Part shown: piece by piece, positions 22,223 to 33,342 of the stretch
Layout of the letters: every line of letters starts with the position of its first letter
How positions within the stretch are numbered: position 1 is the stretch's first letter
Assembly: GCA_020744425.1 (NCBI GenBank)
Contig: JAGMUV010000024.1
Coordinates: 1-64,000 of the forward strand
Reading direction: 5' to 3'
Length of the DNA stretch: 64,000 nucleotides
Source of the DNA: Dactylonectria macrodidyma
Lineage: Eukaryota > Ascomycota > Sordariomycetes > Hypocreales > Nectriaceae
Translations under genes and position numbers: made by a program
The notes under the pieces: generated by a model
What the model was told of the DNA's origin: nothing
Databases searched by the model: none
What the model saw: the letters and a program-made list of their open reading frames with translations, nothing else

Positions 22223-23122
22223 TATCGCATGAGAGAGAGATGCCATGTCAACAAGGCTTCATGGCTGAGGAGCTTTTGATATTGTTGTCGGATTTTGGCT
22301 CTGGTTTCGCTCCTTGCCCTGGTCGCGGATCCAGCCACCAAGTTAGTCACCCATCGTCAATCCTGATCCTGCACTGCCCGAATACATCTCGCTTGGGTGC
22401 CAACGCTGATCAAATATCGAAGAAGTCTCAGTCTTTTCACAGCTGGTATGGCTCGCAAATCGCGCTCACATATTGCAAATAGCCCACAAGAACCGTGACA
22501 TCACGCAGGCACGATTCCAGCTCCCTGGTTTGCAGTTGCAACGATATCCGCTTTTGGCAAGACATGCTCTGAGGAGTCTCACTCGTCTTCCGACCCCCGT
22601 GCTCCTCACTGGTCAAAATTCGAGCTCAAGTGCCTTGCATAGTAATTGGGCCGGGGTGAGTCGGAAGTTGCCAGTATTAGGCTCAATGGCGCGCCTGGTT
22701 CTCAGCCTCGTTGCGAGAACAATACCTACGGCCAACGCCACCAAATGCAGAGACAATATCGACACCAGATGCTGCCCCACTATTCGTCTCATCCATATTG
22801 TGATGTTCCGTTTGATATACTTGCATTCCCTTGCTGACAACAATACGTTCGCACGCCGCAACACCATCTTTAAACTGTCCACAGAGTTTGACTTGTGACC
22901 CGTCAGTCAAGATGCCGAGAAGGCTGTCACCTCGCTTCCTCTTTCGTTCATCATCCTCATATTGCCAACCTTGTACCCCTTGACACAAGCCAGACTGTGA
23001 CTCCGTCTCCAACATCTTATCTATACTACATAACAGCTGCCTCCCCCTTTCCCATACTGGTTGCCTCTTCCCTTTGGACAGCTGGTGTGACGTCTACGTT
23101 TCCTTTGACAGAAATCATCAAG
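22223..23122. other. Intergenic: VPS23 3' flank and STE2 promoter
   Basis: 900 bp. Frames here are short and low quality. The frame of STE2 is open for 76 codons upstream of its ATG but contains no earlier ATG. Confidence 0.55.
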
Positions 23123-24341
23123 ATGGGAGACTTCGATCCATACACGCAGAACGTGACATTTCTCGCCAGCGATGGCAAGACACCACTCTCGGTACCATTG
23201 CCTATGGTTGACGCCTTTCACACTGAGTCTGTCAGCATTTGCCTCAACTACGGTTCCCAGCTGGGTGCTTGTGTCATTATGCTGGCTGTTGTTTTCGTCA
23301 TGACCCCATCGCCAAAGCTTCGCCGGCCTTCGAGCCTTCTGCACATCACTGGCCTTGTGCTCTGCATCATCCGGATGGCTCTGTTGAGTGCCTACTTTCC
23401 ATCTCCTTTCAACGACTTCTACGCATACTGGGCTTACGATTACTCACATGTCCCTATTCGCGATTTCGTCATCAGCATCGTGGCGAACACATTTTCGCTC
23501 CTCCTCGTCATCGCCATTGAGGCCGCTCTCATGCATCAAGCCTGGACCATGGTGAAGCTCTGGCCGAACTTTTGGAAATACACCCTTTCAGCTCTATCCG
23601 CCTTCATCACCCTGTTTACCATTGGATGGCGTGTTGCCTTTACCGTCATCCAGAACAAGGCCGTCCTCAGCTTGATACCGCCGGAGAACATGCGGTGGCT
23701 GATCCACTTGATGGTCATCACAAATGCGGTGTCCATCTGCTGGTTCTGTGCCATTTTCAACATCAAACTCGTCATCCACTTGATATCCAACCGTGGTGTC
23801 CTACCCTCCTACAAGACTATGACTCCGATGGAGGTTCTTATCGCTACGAATGGAGTGTTGATGATTGTTCCCGGTATGTTCCTTCTCGGACAGCTGCTGT
23901 GTCTCCTCTCCCTCTGGCCTTCACTAACTACAAACAGTCATCTTTGCTGGTCTCGAATGGGGCCATTTCACCAACTTTGAGTCGGCTTCCTTGACCTTGA
24001 CATCGGTCGCCATTATCTTGCCCCTGGGGACCCTCAGTGCCCAGCGCATGGCATCGAAAACAACATCTGCTTACGCCTCCGCCGACTCTAGTGGTCGCTA
24101 TCCTCCCACCACTGGGACGGGAAGTTCTGCGCACCCTATCAAGAGAGCCAGCTTTTCCACCAACCACACGGGTACTGCCGCGCAGGTTTCCATCCTCTCG
24201 CGATGTGAGGCGGCCATGATGCCTCACGCCCGACCTGGCTCCAGTGGTGTAGAACTCGCCAATCTCACTGAGGAGGCCGAGGCCGATGGTCACCATGTCC
24301 GGGTCGACCGAAATTTGGTGCAGCGCGAGGAGAGGATCTAG
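23123..24341 (+). CDS. STE2: Ste2-family peptide-pheromone receptor (PRE-2 type), 384 aa, seven TM
   Basis: Two exons, 23123-23873 and 23938-24341, 64-nt intron (GTATGT donor, CTAAC branch). The start is the first in-frame ATG (MGDFDPYTQNVTFLASDG), with the F-D-P-x-x-Q extracellular opening of Ste2 receptors. Seven hydrophobic segments follow, among them GACVIMLAVVFVMT (TM1), SLLHITGLVLCIIRM (TM2), SIVANTFSLLLVIAIEAAL (TM3) and TM7 ending in TSVAIILPLGTLSA. The Leu-Pro-Leu-Gly in TM7 is a family hallmark. A cytoplasmic tail of about 90 residues is Ser/Thr-rich, suiting phosphorylation and desensitisation. Function: binds alpha-factor-like peptide and signals through a heterotrimeric G protein to the mating MAP kinase cascade; in several filamentous fungi it also guides hyphal chemotropism. 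No pheromone precursor gene lies in the window. Confidence 0.95.
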
Positions 24342-24915
24342 AACTCGTCTTGCGACCGTGATCGTGACCATCCCACCGAAAATTACGTTGACTTCAAGGA
24401 GTTGGGCACAGCCCGGAAGCGATGCAGCGAGGCGTATCGGCAGGTCCGTCAGAGACCTCGGGATTTGAAATTTGGCAGTATGATTTTACTTCGACATCAT
24501 CATTGCACGGCCCTTATTTAGTCGTCGCCTTATTTTGGACTTGCATTTGGAATCCTATTATTGATTGCAGCCACTGGAGGGGTTTCCCGGAGGCACTGCT
24601 TAGTCTTTTCGCTTCTACTACAAACATCATTGCGTCCGGACGCAAAATATAGTCCCCACGGTGTTTGTGCGTCATTATTCCTTCTCTTGGCTAAGGTGAC
24701 CCGTATCTCGTAGACGCTATTCATAAAGAGTTCACCTTGTGTATGGATAAATAGCCTCGTTGTATCGATATGACTTTGCCACGCCAATGACACAACAGTG
24801 GATGTTGACGATTGCGGCAACACATTTGGATATACCAAGTAAAGCTGTGAGCAACTGTGCGAAGTGCCCTCTTCGAAAGTGCGTCGGTCCTTGTTATGTG
24901 CATCCTGCTTCAAGC
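24342..24915. other. Convergent 3' flanks of STE2 and the 739-aa gene
   Basis: 574 bp between converging stops; only short, unlikely frames. Confidence 0.55.
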
Positions 24916-27135
24916 CTACCCGCCGCCCACTTGTTCACCATACCCGCTGGATATCCGCCTCACAACTTTGTCTTTACAGAGACTTGCCAAACGTCTGAGC
25001 TCATTCGCACGAACAGGCCTTGGCTGTTCTAAGGCGCAATACGATCTTGACACAATGGAGCTACTGCTCCAGGAGATGACCCGGCGAGCCCGACTGTGAG
25101 GCCCTGGCTGCGGTGCGTTGTTCGCAGTGAAACCTCTGGTCAATATGTGACGCGTTGCTAGGGCCGAAGGAGACAACCTATAGCGAAAACTCGAACACGG
25201 AGTCTTAACCAAGGAAGAATGCCCAGCCAATGGGTGGTATAGTCCTCCCTCGCCATCAATATTGAGCCCAGGACAAACTAATGATCTACAGGGCATTGCG
25301 CATTCGCCAACTGAAGAATCAGCTTGGTTAGAGAATGCTTGCTCACTCCTCGAACCAACACTGCCGGGCAAGAGTTGGAGTTCTGTATCTCTCAATGCCG
25401 AGTTGTTGACGTCAGAGCTCCTATAATTTGAAAGGAATGGGTCTTGTGGGCTCGTAGTGCTCCATTCCGAAGAGCTTCGTTTGCATGACGCCGAAATGCG
25501 GCGAAAAGTTCTCCTCACACCATGTGTGTGTTCCTTCCTCGATGTCTCTTCCCTTGGGATCTTTGGTGCCATCTTGGGTGTATTCAGAACTCCCTTCGAG
25601 TTGTGACTTTGCTTACCGAGTGACTCGAACAGGCCAATCTTGTCCGTCAAAGGCGAGCCACTATTTCGACTGTTCCATCTTCCCAGTTTAGATTCTGATT
25701 TCCTCAACTCGCGATTTCCCTGTTTCTGTATGTCGTAAGACGTGTGCTCACTGCCACTCATCACACCAAGACCTGCAGTCGTTGCGGACTTCTGGAGTCG
25801 GGTGGTCGGGTCTTGAATTGAGGTCTTGACGGGCGCCGTCTCCCGTCTTTTTCTCGACACGAAAGGCAGGGAAGACATCGTTGCGCTTTTTGGGAGGTCA
25901 AATTTCTGTCGAAGATTCGATATCTTAGAACGAGATACCAGCGGCCCTATTGTCAGACCTACTTCGGCAACTATAGGCTTTGCGAGACTAATCGACCCAA
26001 GAGATGATTGTTTTGGGTGCTTGCGTATTGTGGGTTGAGGGGCTGATTCCCTGTCTGAGGTTGAAGCTGAGAGGGAGAGCGAAGACGCCATTTTCTGGGC
26101 ATTCTCCATCCAAGTCTGATGACGAGCTGTACGGGCCGAGGGCAATTTCTCTTCAGTGTCTTGATGGTTGGGGCTGCTGCTGGTTGTGGGCCGGCCTCTT
26201 GCTGCAAGCACCGTATTGTGCGGTCCTTGAGGTGTGTCCTGAGGCCTGGCAATGCTGACAGAGTAGGTGATATTGCTAGACGCATCAGAGCTGCCATGAT
26301 TGGGGGGGCGCCGTGGGTGGTCTTGATGGAACTTGGATATGGACTTGGTCACAAAAGCTAAGTCTCTCGCCGGTGTTCGGAAGCGTGGCGAGGGTAGATT
26401 TTTTGTTGGTGAAGGAGTTTGATACTGGAAGGCATATCGAGGCTGTGATGTTGTCGTTTGTTGCTTTTGGATTGGGGAAGCAGACAGACATGGCGGTGGC
26501 GATTGTGTCATGTTAACCAACTGTCCTTGGTCAGAGAGTCTGGTTCGCATCGTCTGCAAAGTTATTAATTGGGCCGTCTTAGCAGGAAAAGAAGTAGCAA
26601 TAGATGGGGATATCATCGCGACCCCTAGATTTGTGTTATTAAGACGCTTGAGTTGCGATAGGAGGTCGTCGAGATTACCATTATCACCTCCATGTACTTC
26701 AAACACTCTCCTCCTCTCAGCCACCGACTTGTGCCTTGCTCCGAGTTCGCATGGGTTGAGCGATGTGGTGGATGATTTAGCCTCCAGAGTCTGGGATCGG
26801 TGGAGTTGCGGCAGTGGTTCCCCCCGGGGAGTGACCTGTCCTGGTGAGATGCAGCCCGAGTCACTTGAGCTCTTGTTGCGGCCGCTTCCATCCCTGTTTG
26901 AAGATTCATTCGCGCATCCAGTGATGCTCTTCCCACTGCGCAGGTGATTTAGCGAGACCCTTGAAGTCGATTTAGACGCTGCAATCGAACCCAGGCACTG
27001 GGTGGTAAGTGGTTGGGCATCAAAGGCTTCGAATCGAGAGAGGAGTTGGGCAAAAGTGCTGCCAGCCGGTCGAAGTCGCGGGACTTCATGGCGCTGATCT
27101 TTCCAAGGCGCGAGGGACGATACTTTGTCCTCCAT
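24916..27135 (-). CDS. Fungal protein of unknown function, 739 aa, intrinsically disordered
   Basis: One open frame from ATG 27135 to a stop at 24916; no intron is needed. I do not recognise a named domain. N-terminus: MEDKVSSLAPWKDQRHEVP, then FAQLLSRFEAFD. Further short ordered-looking pieces are SVAERRRVFEVHGG (about 140), SKISNLRQKFDLPKS (about 410), PLTDKIGLFESLGK (about 510) and a C-terminal block with ANELRRLASLCKDKVVRRI. The rest is Ser/Pro/Thr/Arg-rich. No signal peptide or membrane segment. The repeated type R-x-x-V-F-E / D-K-I-x-L-F-E suggests short linear interaction motifs. The length and the lack of stops over 2.2 kb argue that it is real. It lies beside TOM6 in the same direction. 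A cytoskeletal or cell-cycle scaffold is one guess only; I assign no function. Confidence 0.72.
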   Translation of the reverse strand: MEDKVSSLAPWKDQRHEVPRLRPAGSTFAQLLSRFEAFDAQPLTTQCLGSIAASKSTSRVSLNHLRSGKSITGCANESSNRDGSGRNKSSSDSGCISPGQVTPRGEPLPQLHRSQTLEAKSSTTSLNPCELGARHKSVAERRRVFEVHGGDNGNLDDLLSQLKRLNNTNLGVAMISPSIATSFPAKTAQLITLQTMRTRLSDQGQLVNMTQSPPPCLSASPIQKQQTTTSQPRYAFQYQTPSPTKNLPSPRFRTPARDLAFVTKSISKFHQDHPRRPPNHGSSDASSNITYSVSIARPQDTPQGPHNTVLAARGRPTTSSSPNHQDTEEKLPSARTARHQTWMENAQKMASSLSLSASTSDRESAPQPTIRKHPKQSSLGSISLAKPIVAEVGLTIGPLVSRSKISNLRQKFDLPKSATMSSLPFVSRKRRETAPVKTSIQDPTTRLQKSATTAGLGVMSGSEHTSYDIQKQGNRELRKSESKLGRWNSRNSGSPLTDKIGLFESLGKQSHNSKGVLNTPKMAPKIPREETSRKEHTHGVRRTFRRISASCKRSSSEWSTTSPQDPFLSNYRSSDVNNSALRDTELQLLPGSVGSRSEQAFSNQADSSVGECAMPCRSLVCPGLNIDGEGGLYHPLAGHSSLVKTPCSSFRYRLSPSALATRHILTRGFTANNAPQPGPHSRARRVISWSSSSIVSRSYCALEQPRPVRANELRRLASLCKDKVVRRISSGYGEQVGGG

Positions 27136-27895
27136 TTAGGAATGCTAGGTACCACTCGGGAGATGGCAAAGAGTTTTGAGTAGTGCTTCGTTACTATGAC
27201 GCTTCGGCGATGTTGGATATCACTGAACCAAAGGCGGGACATAAGTCATTCGACAGGTGGTGGCGATGAAAAAGAATGCGAGTTGCACTTCCGTAAGATT
27301 GTTACCCAACAGCTGAATCACACAGGTGGCGGGGTTGGACCATGTCGCAGTCGACATGTTTGAAAGACAAGCGTCTGAGGTATGAAGGGCAAGTGCTGGT
27401 GGGGGGTGATAGCAAGTTGAAATGAGCAGAGTGGGCAGGTAGGGCCATGCGGTCATCTTCTTTCCTTCCCAGTTTCGGACCTTCACATGAGCCGCGATGG
27501 TAAGACGATGTAGTCCAACGACAACACCGATGAATCGACGTTCCTCCAGTCTTCAACGCAAGGACAGTGTGACTTAATGAGCATCAGGAAATTGAGAGCA
27601 TGACAGCTATCAATAAGGGGCGGTGTTCATTCAATCCAACGCCCATCCATCATGACTATGAACCTTCTGGGATTTCGAACGGATCCAGTTCCGTTAAACG
27701 TACACCCCGACTCTTTCTACTGTACAAGGTATTATATTGCTTCGAGGAGATGTCGCTCGGTTGTCGTTATAATGCGCCCAGATTCTTCGAGGAGATCTCC
27801 ATGGTTTTATTTCATCCTTATTTACTGACTACTTCGGGGTCAGTCTTGTTCTAGCCTAGATGGCAAGGATGGAGGCAGATGACGTAGGAATTTAC
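27136..27895. other. Intergenic: promoter of the 739-aa gene and 3' flank of TOM6
   Basis: 760 bp, no supported gene. The 3' end of TOM6 has a second possible splice pair here (donor 27899, acceptor ending at 27856). Confidence 0.5.
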
Positions 27896-28147
27896 TTACG
27901 GAGGTAGGAGGATCTCGCCCCATGAGCTGACGAGGAACGTCACAGCGACCTATCAGTCCGATGTTAGTATCCAGTGTATTTTCCTAGTAGACGTATGCCA
28001 CGAGAAGCTATAACTCACGCCGAAGATGCCAATGCTGCGGACAACGGCGGCGTTGTCGGACGAGGTGAGGGCATCGTAGGTAGCGCCAAAAAAGCCCTTG
28101 GGGGCGCGGCGGGAGGATCTATCGACGGTGATGCGCTTGGGAGGCAT
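27896..28147 (-). CDS. TOM6: Mitochondrial outer-membrane translocase small subunit TOM6, 60 aa
   Basis: Two exons, 28147-28019 and 27949-27896, joined between codons across a 69-nt intron. Protein: MPPKRITVDRSSRRAPKGFF, then GATYDALTSSDNAAVVRSIG, then a tail-anchor-like segment IFGVAVTFLVSSWGEILLPP. The pattern is a basic N-terminal half, one C-terminal membrane span of about 20 residues, and the S-x-x-x-x-LLPP end. It fits the small Tom6 proteins known from Neurospora and, more loosely, the SPLMDMLAP end of yeast Tom6. Function: assembles and stabilises the Tom40/Tom22 core of the protein-import pore. The assignment rests on size, topology and remembered family pattern, so other small outer-membrane proteins remain possible. 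The TAA stop overlaps a perfect GTAAGT donor; splicing there would replace the end by PPLEQD. Confidence 0.72.
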
Positions 28148-28786
28148 TTTTCACGAGTATAGATGTTAGGAAGGCGAGTATATGGAGTATTTCGAAGGAC
28201 GGATTTGTGATAGCGAGGAGGAGTCGGCTTGTGGATGTCGGTTCAACTGGGAAAATTTTGGCACTGATGCCTCGAGAAGCCAAGGGCCAGGAAGCTTCAA
28301 TGGCTGATAGTGACCGATAGCGGCTGCATCACATGATGCGCGTTTAGCCGTCCAAGCGCGCTGTGATTTAGGCTGATCATTGGTCCAGTGGGTGCCTGGT
28401 GGGATGGTGGTCACATTTGGCCTGTCATCATCAACCTCAGCATCACTAAGCCACCAGCCCCGCTGTGACATCGAGAGATACTACATTCGGGCTCCTCAAT
28501 CGGGGATTAAGTGAAGTGACCACTCCTGGCCTTTCTTTGTTTAGGTATCTTCCTCGTCGCCTTATCTGTGCCATTCCCCCCATCCCGTTTCCTACAAGTC
28601 CAAGCTAGCCGTGCGGCAGCGTCCCGAAGTATCAAAGAACTTGCTAACAAAGAAACACCAAACAAGTTCTCTCGCCCTTATAAACTTCTCTCCCCTTCAG
28701 CCTTATTAAAAGTTCCCCATTATTCCCAAACTCTTCAGTTTTCCTAGCCACAACTTCAACTCTATTAACAGTCAGAAAAAAAAAAC
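28148..28786. other. Divergent promoter region of TOM6 and the acidic-protein gene
   Basis: 639 bp. The last about 100 bp before the plus-strand ATG are pyrimidine-rich and end in an A-run (AAAAAAAAACATGG), a good translation-start context. Confidence 0.55.
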
Positions 28787-29693
28787 ATGGCCGACACCCC
28801 CTTCCCAGGCCCTGGTGGCTTCTTTCCCCCTAGTGGTGGCCTCCCATCTCCTGCGCCATCAACCGCATCATCTGCTGCATCATCAGGCCTACCACATCCT
28901 CGAAGCAAGTCCCTACAACCAGGCTCCAGAAAGGAAGGCGTGGTAAGGAGGTATGCGGAGGAACGACTCATGGAAACATCACAACGTTACGTCAAGAAGT
29001 TTGGGAACCCCGAGCCGGGAGAAAAAGTAGTGGGCTATAAGAGTTTCAGCGAAGTTTGCAAAGATTTGGATGGCGTGGTCAATGTGCTATGGCTGTCTGG
29101 TACCCGTAAGTTCAGCTGCACGTCCCGTTTCTATGAGATCACTGTTGACACTCGTCGTAGCGATGCTTCAGATTCCATTTCTGCTCCGACTAGCCAGTGA
29201 CTTCACGCAGTACGTTCGGTCATTTCCGCCCTCGCCCAAAGCAACTTTTGCCTTGCTCCGCAAGCTTGATCACTGTTTTTCCAGTCTACTCTGTGGCCAG
29301 GACCTCACCACGCGCGAAACCTTGCCTGGGTTTGAGAACGGGTTGCGGGGAGGGATGACGACTACCGATATGGTCCGGTGTAGAAGTCTAGTCGAACAGA
29401 GTCGTGTCTTGATGGTAGAGGTGATGAGCAGTGGGGATGCGGACGATGAAGATGATGATTTGGACAGCAGCATAGACGGAGAGATGGACACAGACACAGA
29501 TGACTTTGGACCGAGTACGTGGAACGGCGATGTGGACGAGGACGAGGAGCGAGTTCATCTAGATGCGGCACGGGTCTACGAGAACACAATCGTGCACCTA
29601 AACGAGCGCCTGGGAGATTCACTGGGAAGTGGAACCATCACCACCACCACCACCACCACCACCACCGATACTTCGGTAACCATGACCGACTGA
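28787..29693 (+). CDS. Conserved-looking fungal acidic protein of unknown function, 283 aa
   Basis: Two exons, 28787-29105 and 29161-29693, 55-nt intron. The N-terminus is Pro/Gly/Ser-rich (MADTPFPGPGGFFPPSGG). A central region of about 45-180 looks folded: EGVVRRYAEERLMETSQRYV, GEKVVGYKSFSEVCKDLDGV, VNVLWLSGT/PMLQIPFLL across the junction, PPSPKATFALLRKLDHCFSS and LPGFENGLRGGMTTTDMVR. Residues about 200-245 are very acidic (DDEDDDLDSSIDGEMD). Near the C-terminus is a run of nine Thr coded by an ACC repeat. There is no signal peptide or membrane span. I recall similar sequences in filamentous fungi under a misleading 'meiotic recombination protein' label, but nothing here (no Walker motifs) supports a recombinase. 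A nuclear role is a guess from the acidity. Confidence 0.8.
29639..29667 (+). repeat. (ACC)n microsatellite inside the acidic-protein gene
   Basis: Nine ACC codons in a row code poly-Thr near the C-terminus. The pure codon repetition suggests recent slippage expansion; length may vary between strains. Confidence 0.8.
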
Positions 29694-32600
29694 TGACGGA
29701 TAACTAACAAACACCGCATGGCATGGATTAACGACCCTAGTTGCGGGTTCCTATAGCGGCCCATTGTGATAAATGTCTATACATGTGAGCAAGCACTGAA
29801 GCTGACTGTAAGTCAATCAATGACGGGTCTAATACATGGCCGAATTAATACCAAACGATAGCCAATTCATAATCCAATGCTCCGGAGTGTCCATGTACTG
29901 CGAAGATCAAAAGATCTCGTGGATAAAGCGTGTATGTTGTCCTCATTAGGTGCATAAACCTGCGAGATAAAGAAATGTTGGGTCCGCATAGGTATAGCGG
30001 CAGAATCAAGACCTTGGATTCAAACGTGGCTACCCAGGCTGGACCGATTCAGAAGACAAGGGGGGGGGGGCGAATCGAGAGGAAAATCGATTCTGTTAGT
30101 TACGGTGAAGGTAGCACAAAAAAAGGGAGGCAATCGACCTAGCTTGTACAGGGTAGTGAACTAGGCATTGACGCGGCAGGCCTAGGCGGATTGCCAACGC
30201 ATCAACCAACTGGTGTTTTAGATGAGTAGATGCAGCAGGGTGGGCAAGATCTGCCAACAACGACCACACCGCTGTGGTTAAGGATAAGGTAGGAAAAGGA
30301 CAGTACGTCCCCGGTATGTAGGAAAGATCAGGTGAAACACCCAGCAAAATTTTTAATCTGACTAGAGGAAATGAGAGAAGCAAGCAATTGAGAGCAAGTT
30401 GCGAGCGAGGAAAGATTTGGACATCCCCACACACACTTACACCAGCGCATTTTAACACGTACAAGGTAACACGACCCATCACGCAAGAAAATACGTGAGC
30501 GGTGGGAGGAAGTAGTAGAAGCCATGCAAGCGAAGTCATGTAATCACGAGAGCAGGACTGTGAGAAATGGGAGCCAGCAGCAGACACACAAGCAGATGTA
30601 CAGTAGGGTGCATGGATGCTGCATGACTTTGGGTCGTGAGGCGCGCTCAGGCACGGAAATAAAGGAGTCCAGTCCTGGGTAGGGCTAGACCCCTGCGGAC
30701 CCGTCCCAAACGCAGTAGCGCTGGCGGATTTACGAGGTTCACTGCTGCGATTTGTATGCGCGCACTTCAGGTCAGAGGAGCGATACGAAAATCTAGAAAA
30801 AAGTCGCATGCTAGCGAAAAGGATCACCACGGCCCCTCGCTATTTCGAGGAGATCGTCACACGGTTTGGTGCCAAAAATAACCACGGCACTTTGTCCAAA
30901 ACCAGACCTGGAGGTTATCCTTCTATGAATGGGCCAGAATAGAGTTGATCGAAGTAGATAGCCTGGGCAGCTGAATGAATGAATGTGTTAAGTGGATGGA
31001 TATGAGTGAATTTGATGGCTTGGCTAGTCATGGCTTCCTGTTTGTTGTTGCGCTGGCGCGTGGCTATTGGGGATTGGACCCCGTCTGCGTACCCATTTGC
31101 TTTTCGAAGATTTTTTTGGTGGATTAATCTCTCTGCTATCACACTCCTCGGGGCCACATGCAACGGGCGAGAGAGGGATAGAGAGATAGAGAGTGAGACG
31201 GAAGCGAAGATGGTGCTGTCGAATTCGACGCTAACGTTATTGGCACGTTTCATGGCGAGCTAGCAGCGTGGGAGGCACGGCCTCTGAATCGCCTGCCTGG
31301 TTGAGCCTCACTAAAATAACATCTACATCACTTCTCCCACAGCACGGTACTTCGTAGCTCACGCACACATGCCATGTTTTAGCCCATTATGCCCTTTGTC
31401 CTTGTGTGGGCTTGGCATTGATGTGCCTTGTTCCCCTTTCTGGATGTCCATGTCTCCTAGCCCGACCTAATGCAGCCTCGTCTCGGGCTGTTTTATGTTT
31501 TGCCAATGCCGCCCACCCCACCCCCTCAACGAGCATTCCTGCTGTTGGCTTGTTTCTGGGCGTCAAATAGGCCTGCTGAGTCGGCCGGCATGGGCCAAAA
31601 GGTATGTACGCCTTTCTCGCATTTGTTTGTCTAAGGCCAACAGGGCGGCCATGATGACGGCCCGTCATGTGCATGATGGGCATGGTCAAGCGCCCAGGTT
31701 AGGCGCCCAGTTTTGGCGCCGCTATGAGCCACCGCTCAGTTTGGTCTCTATGTTACGAACCACCTCACCCCAAAGACAAACAACTTGGTAGCCCTTTTTC
31801 ATCTCTGCTATGGAACAATGACAGCCAACCGGTAGGTCCTCGACTTGAGGCCTAAGACACAAGATTCGAGACTCAAACCCACCTAGCATACAGAACATCG
31901 TGGCCGCCCCCCCTCTCATCCCACGCAACATGGGGACCTGCTGCCCATTTAAGCCTTGCTGCCCACTCTGCGCCTCCAAAGCCAACAACCTGGAAACCCA
32001 CCCCTTACCCTTGCTGGCAGCGTTGTTTCAGATCCCCTGAACATCGTTTCTCCCCGTGCCCAATGACAGCCCGCCACACGCCTTTCCTCCATTCCCATTC
32101 CCGGCTGTGGCGCCCTTTCCGGCACTGCCTACTGGAACTGTTACTAGAAAACCTCCGTCCAAACTCCCGCCGGACCAGCCCTCTATCTAGCTCTCCATCC
32201 AGCCTCCACCTTAAAACCACCCATCCTCCAAGGGCCCATGACCGGCCACATCAACCATCCCCAAGCATTAAGCCAAGCCCTGGCAGTGACCCCTGACATA
32301 TCTTATTGACCCCCCGGGGAACCAAGCATCTCTGGCTCTCCATCTTGACCTCCGACTCTGGCGTAGCAGTCGCTTGAGCCATCGCTGGAATCATCGCTCC
32401 CCCTGTGCCCCTTGGCTCTCTCCCTAATACTCGCCTCCTGGGTTATCCATCTATCTCCCCGTCTTTAGAGCCTATTCGCTGCCCGCCCCGACGCTATCCT
32501 CCTTTGTCGGTTATCTCATCGTCGTTGTCGAAACCATACCCTCACCCGATGATACTCCCCGGCAGTACGCGCATATGCTCTCAGTATATCCCTGTCCAGG

Positions 32601-33342
32601 TAGAATGCCATGTGTGATAACCACTCTCAGTCTCCACCATCGCTCTTATGCGCCATGTTCCATCCCATGTCCTTTTCCATGCGCGGTGTTGTTTCCCATG
32701 CGCCATGCCATCCACTCTGTACACACGATCCGCGTACGAGAGCACCTGCATCCAGCTTAGACCAGCCAAGCCGGGCCAAGGCCAGCCAAGTCCACACAGA
32801 TACCGCCCCCATCGACTCATCGACTCTTGGAGTTTTACCATGCCCCCCCTCTCCATCCTCCCTCCCCGTCCCTAACCACCCACTGTATATACTATTATGC
32901 CTATTATATATATAGACACGCACATACCATCACCATGAACCACCCACCCTCTGTCTCTCTCGCTCCCACCCCCATTCTTCTTTTTCTTACTCCCCCTTCG
33001 GTTCCACGAACCCAGCGTTCACGCTCTTTGTTCCCATTCAGTCCTTTCTTTTCGTCTCCATTGTGGAGCAAGTCTTCCCTTTGATACTCCCCGCTGTCTC
33101 TTAGCTTCCATTCATTCAGCCCCAGAGGCCGCCGTCATTCCCAACATCCTCTCCAGCCTTTGCCAGGATCGCCTCTATCGCCGGCCGGTCCTTCAACAAC
33201 AGGCCTCTTGTTTTCAGTCCTTACTAGAGTACATTCAAAGAAACACTCATTTCCCTCTGTCCTATCCTTCCAAGTCCGCACCGGACACGACATCGATACC
33301 CCGGAGATCCAAAACCCACTTACACCGCTATCCTTGAACGAA
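29694..33342. other. 3.65-kb gene-free region; right part is probably the long promoter and leader of the GH16 gene
   Basis: No frame here shows domain-like sequence. Visible items: a run of about ten G at 30061-30070; a GAGAGA/GATAGA purine tract near 31165-31200; a C/T-rich plus strand from about 31900; a TATATATATA element at 32905-32914; and a pyrimidine-rich stretch from there to the GH16 ATG, which would be a leader of about 400 nt. A 244-codon frame on the minus strand (30096-30830) looks random. Confidence 0.6.
32905..32914 (+). promoter_or_regulatory. Probable TATA element of the GH16 gene
   Basis: TATATATATA followed by a long C/T-rich tract, which in fungi often marks the start of transcription. 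It lies about 430 bp upstream of the ATG, implying a long 5' leader. Confidence 0.45.

Noticed and set aside
30096..30830. 244-codon open frame on the minus strand
   Set aside because: Cys/Ser/Leu-rich without domain pattern, no upstream or downstream exon that fits, and it lies in a low-complexity region. Judged a chance frame.
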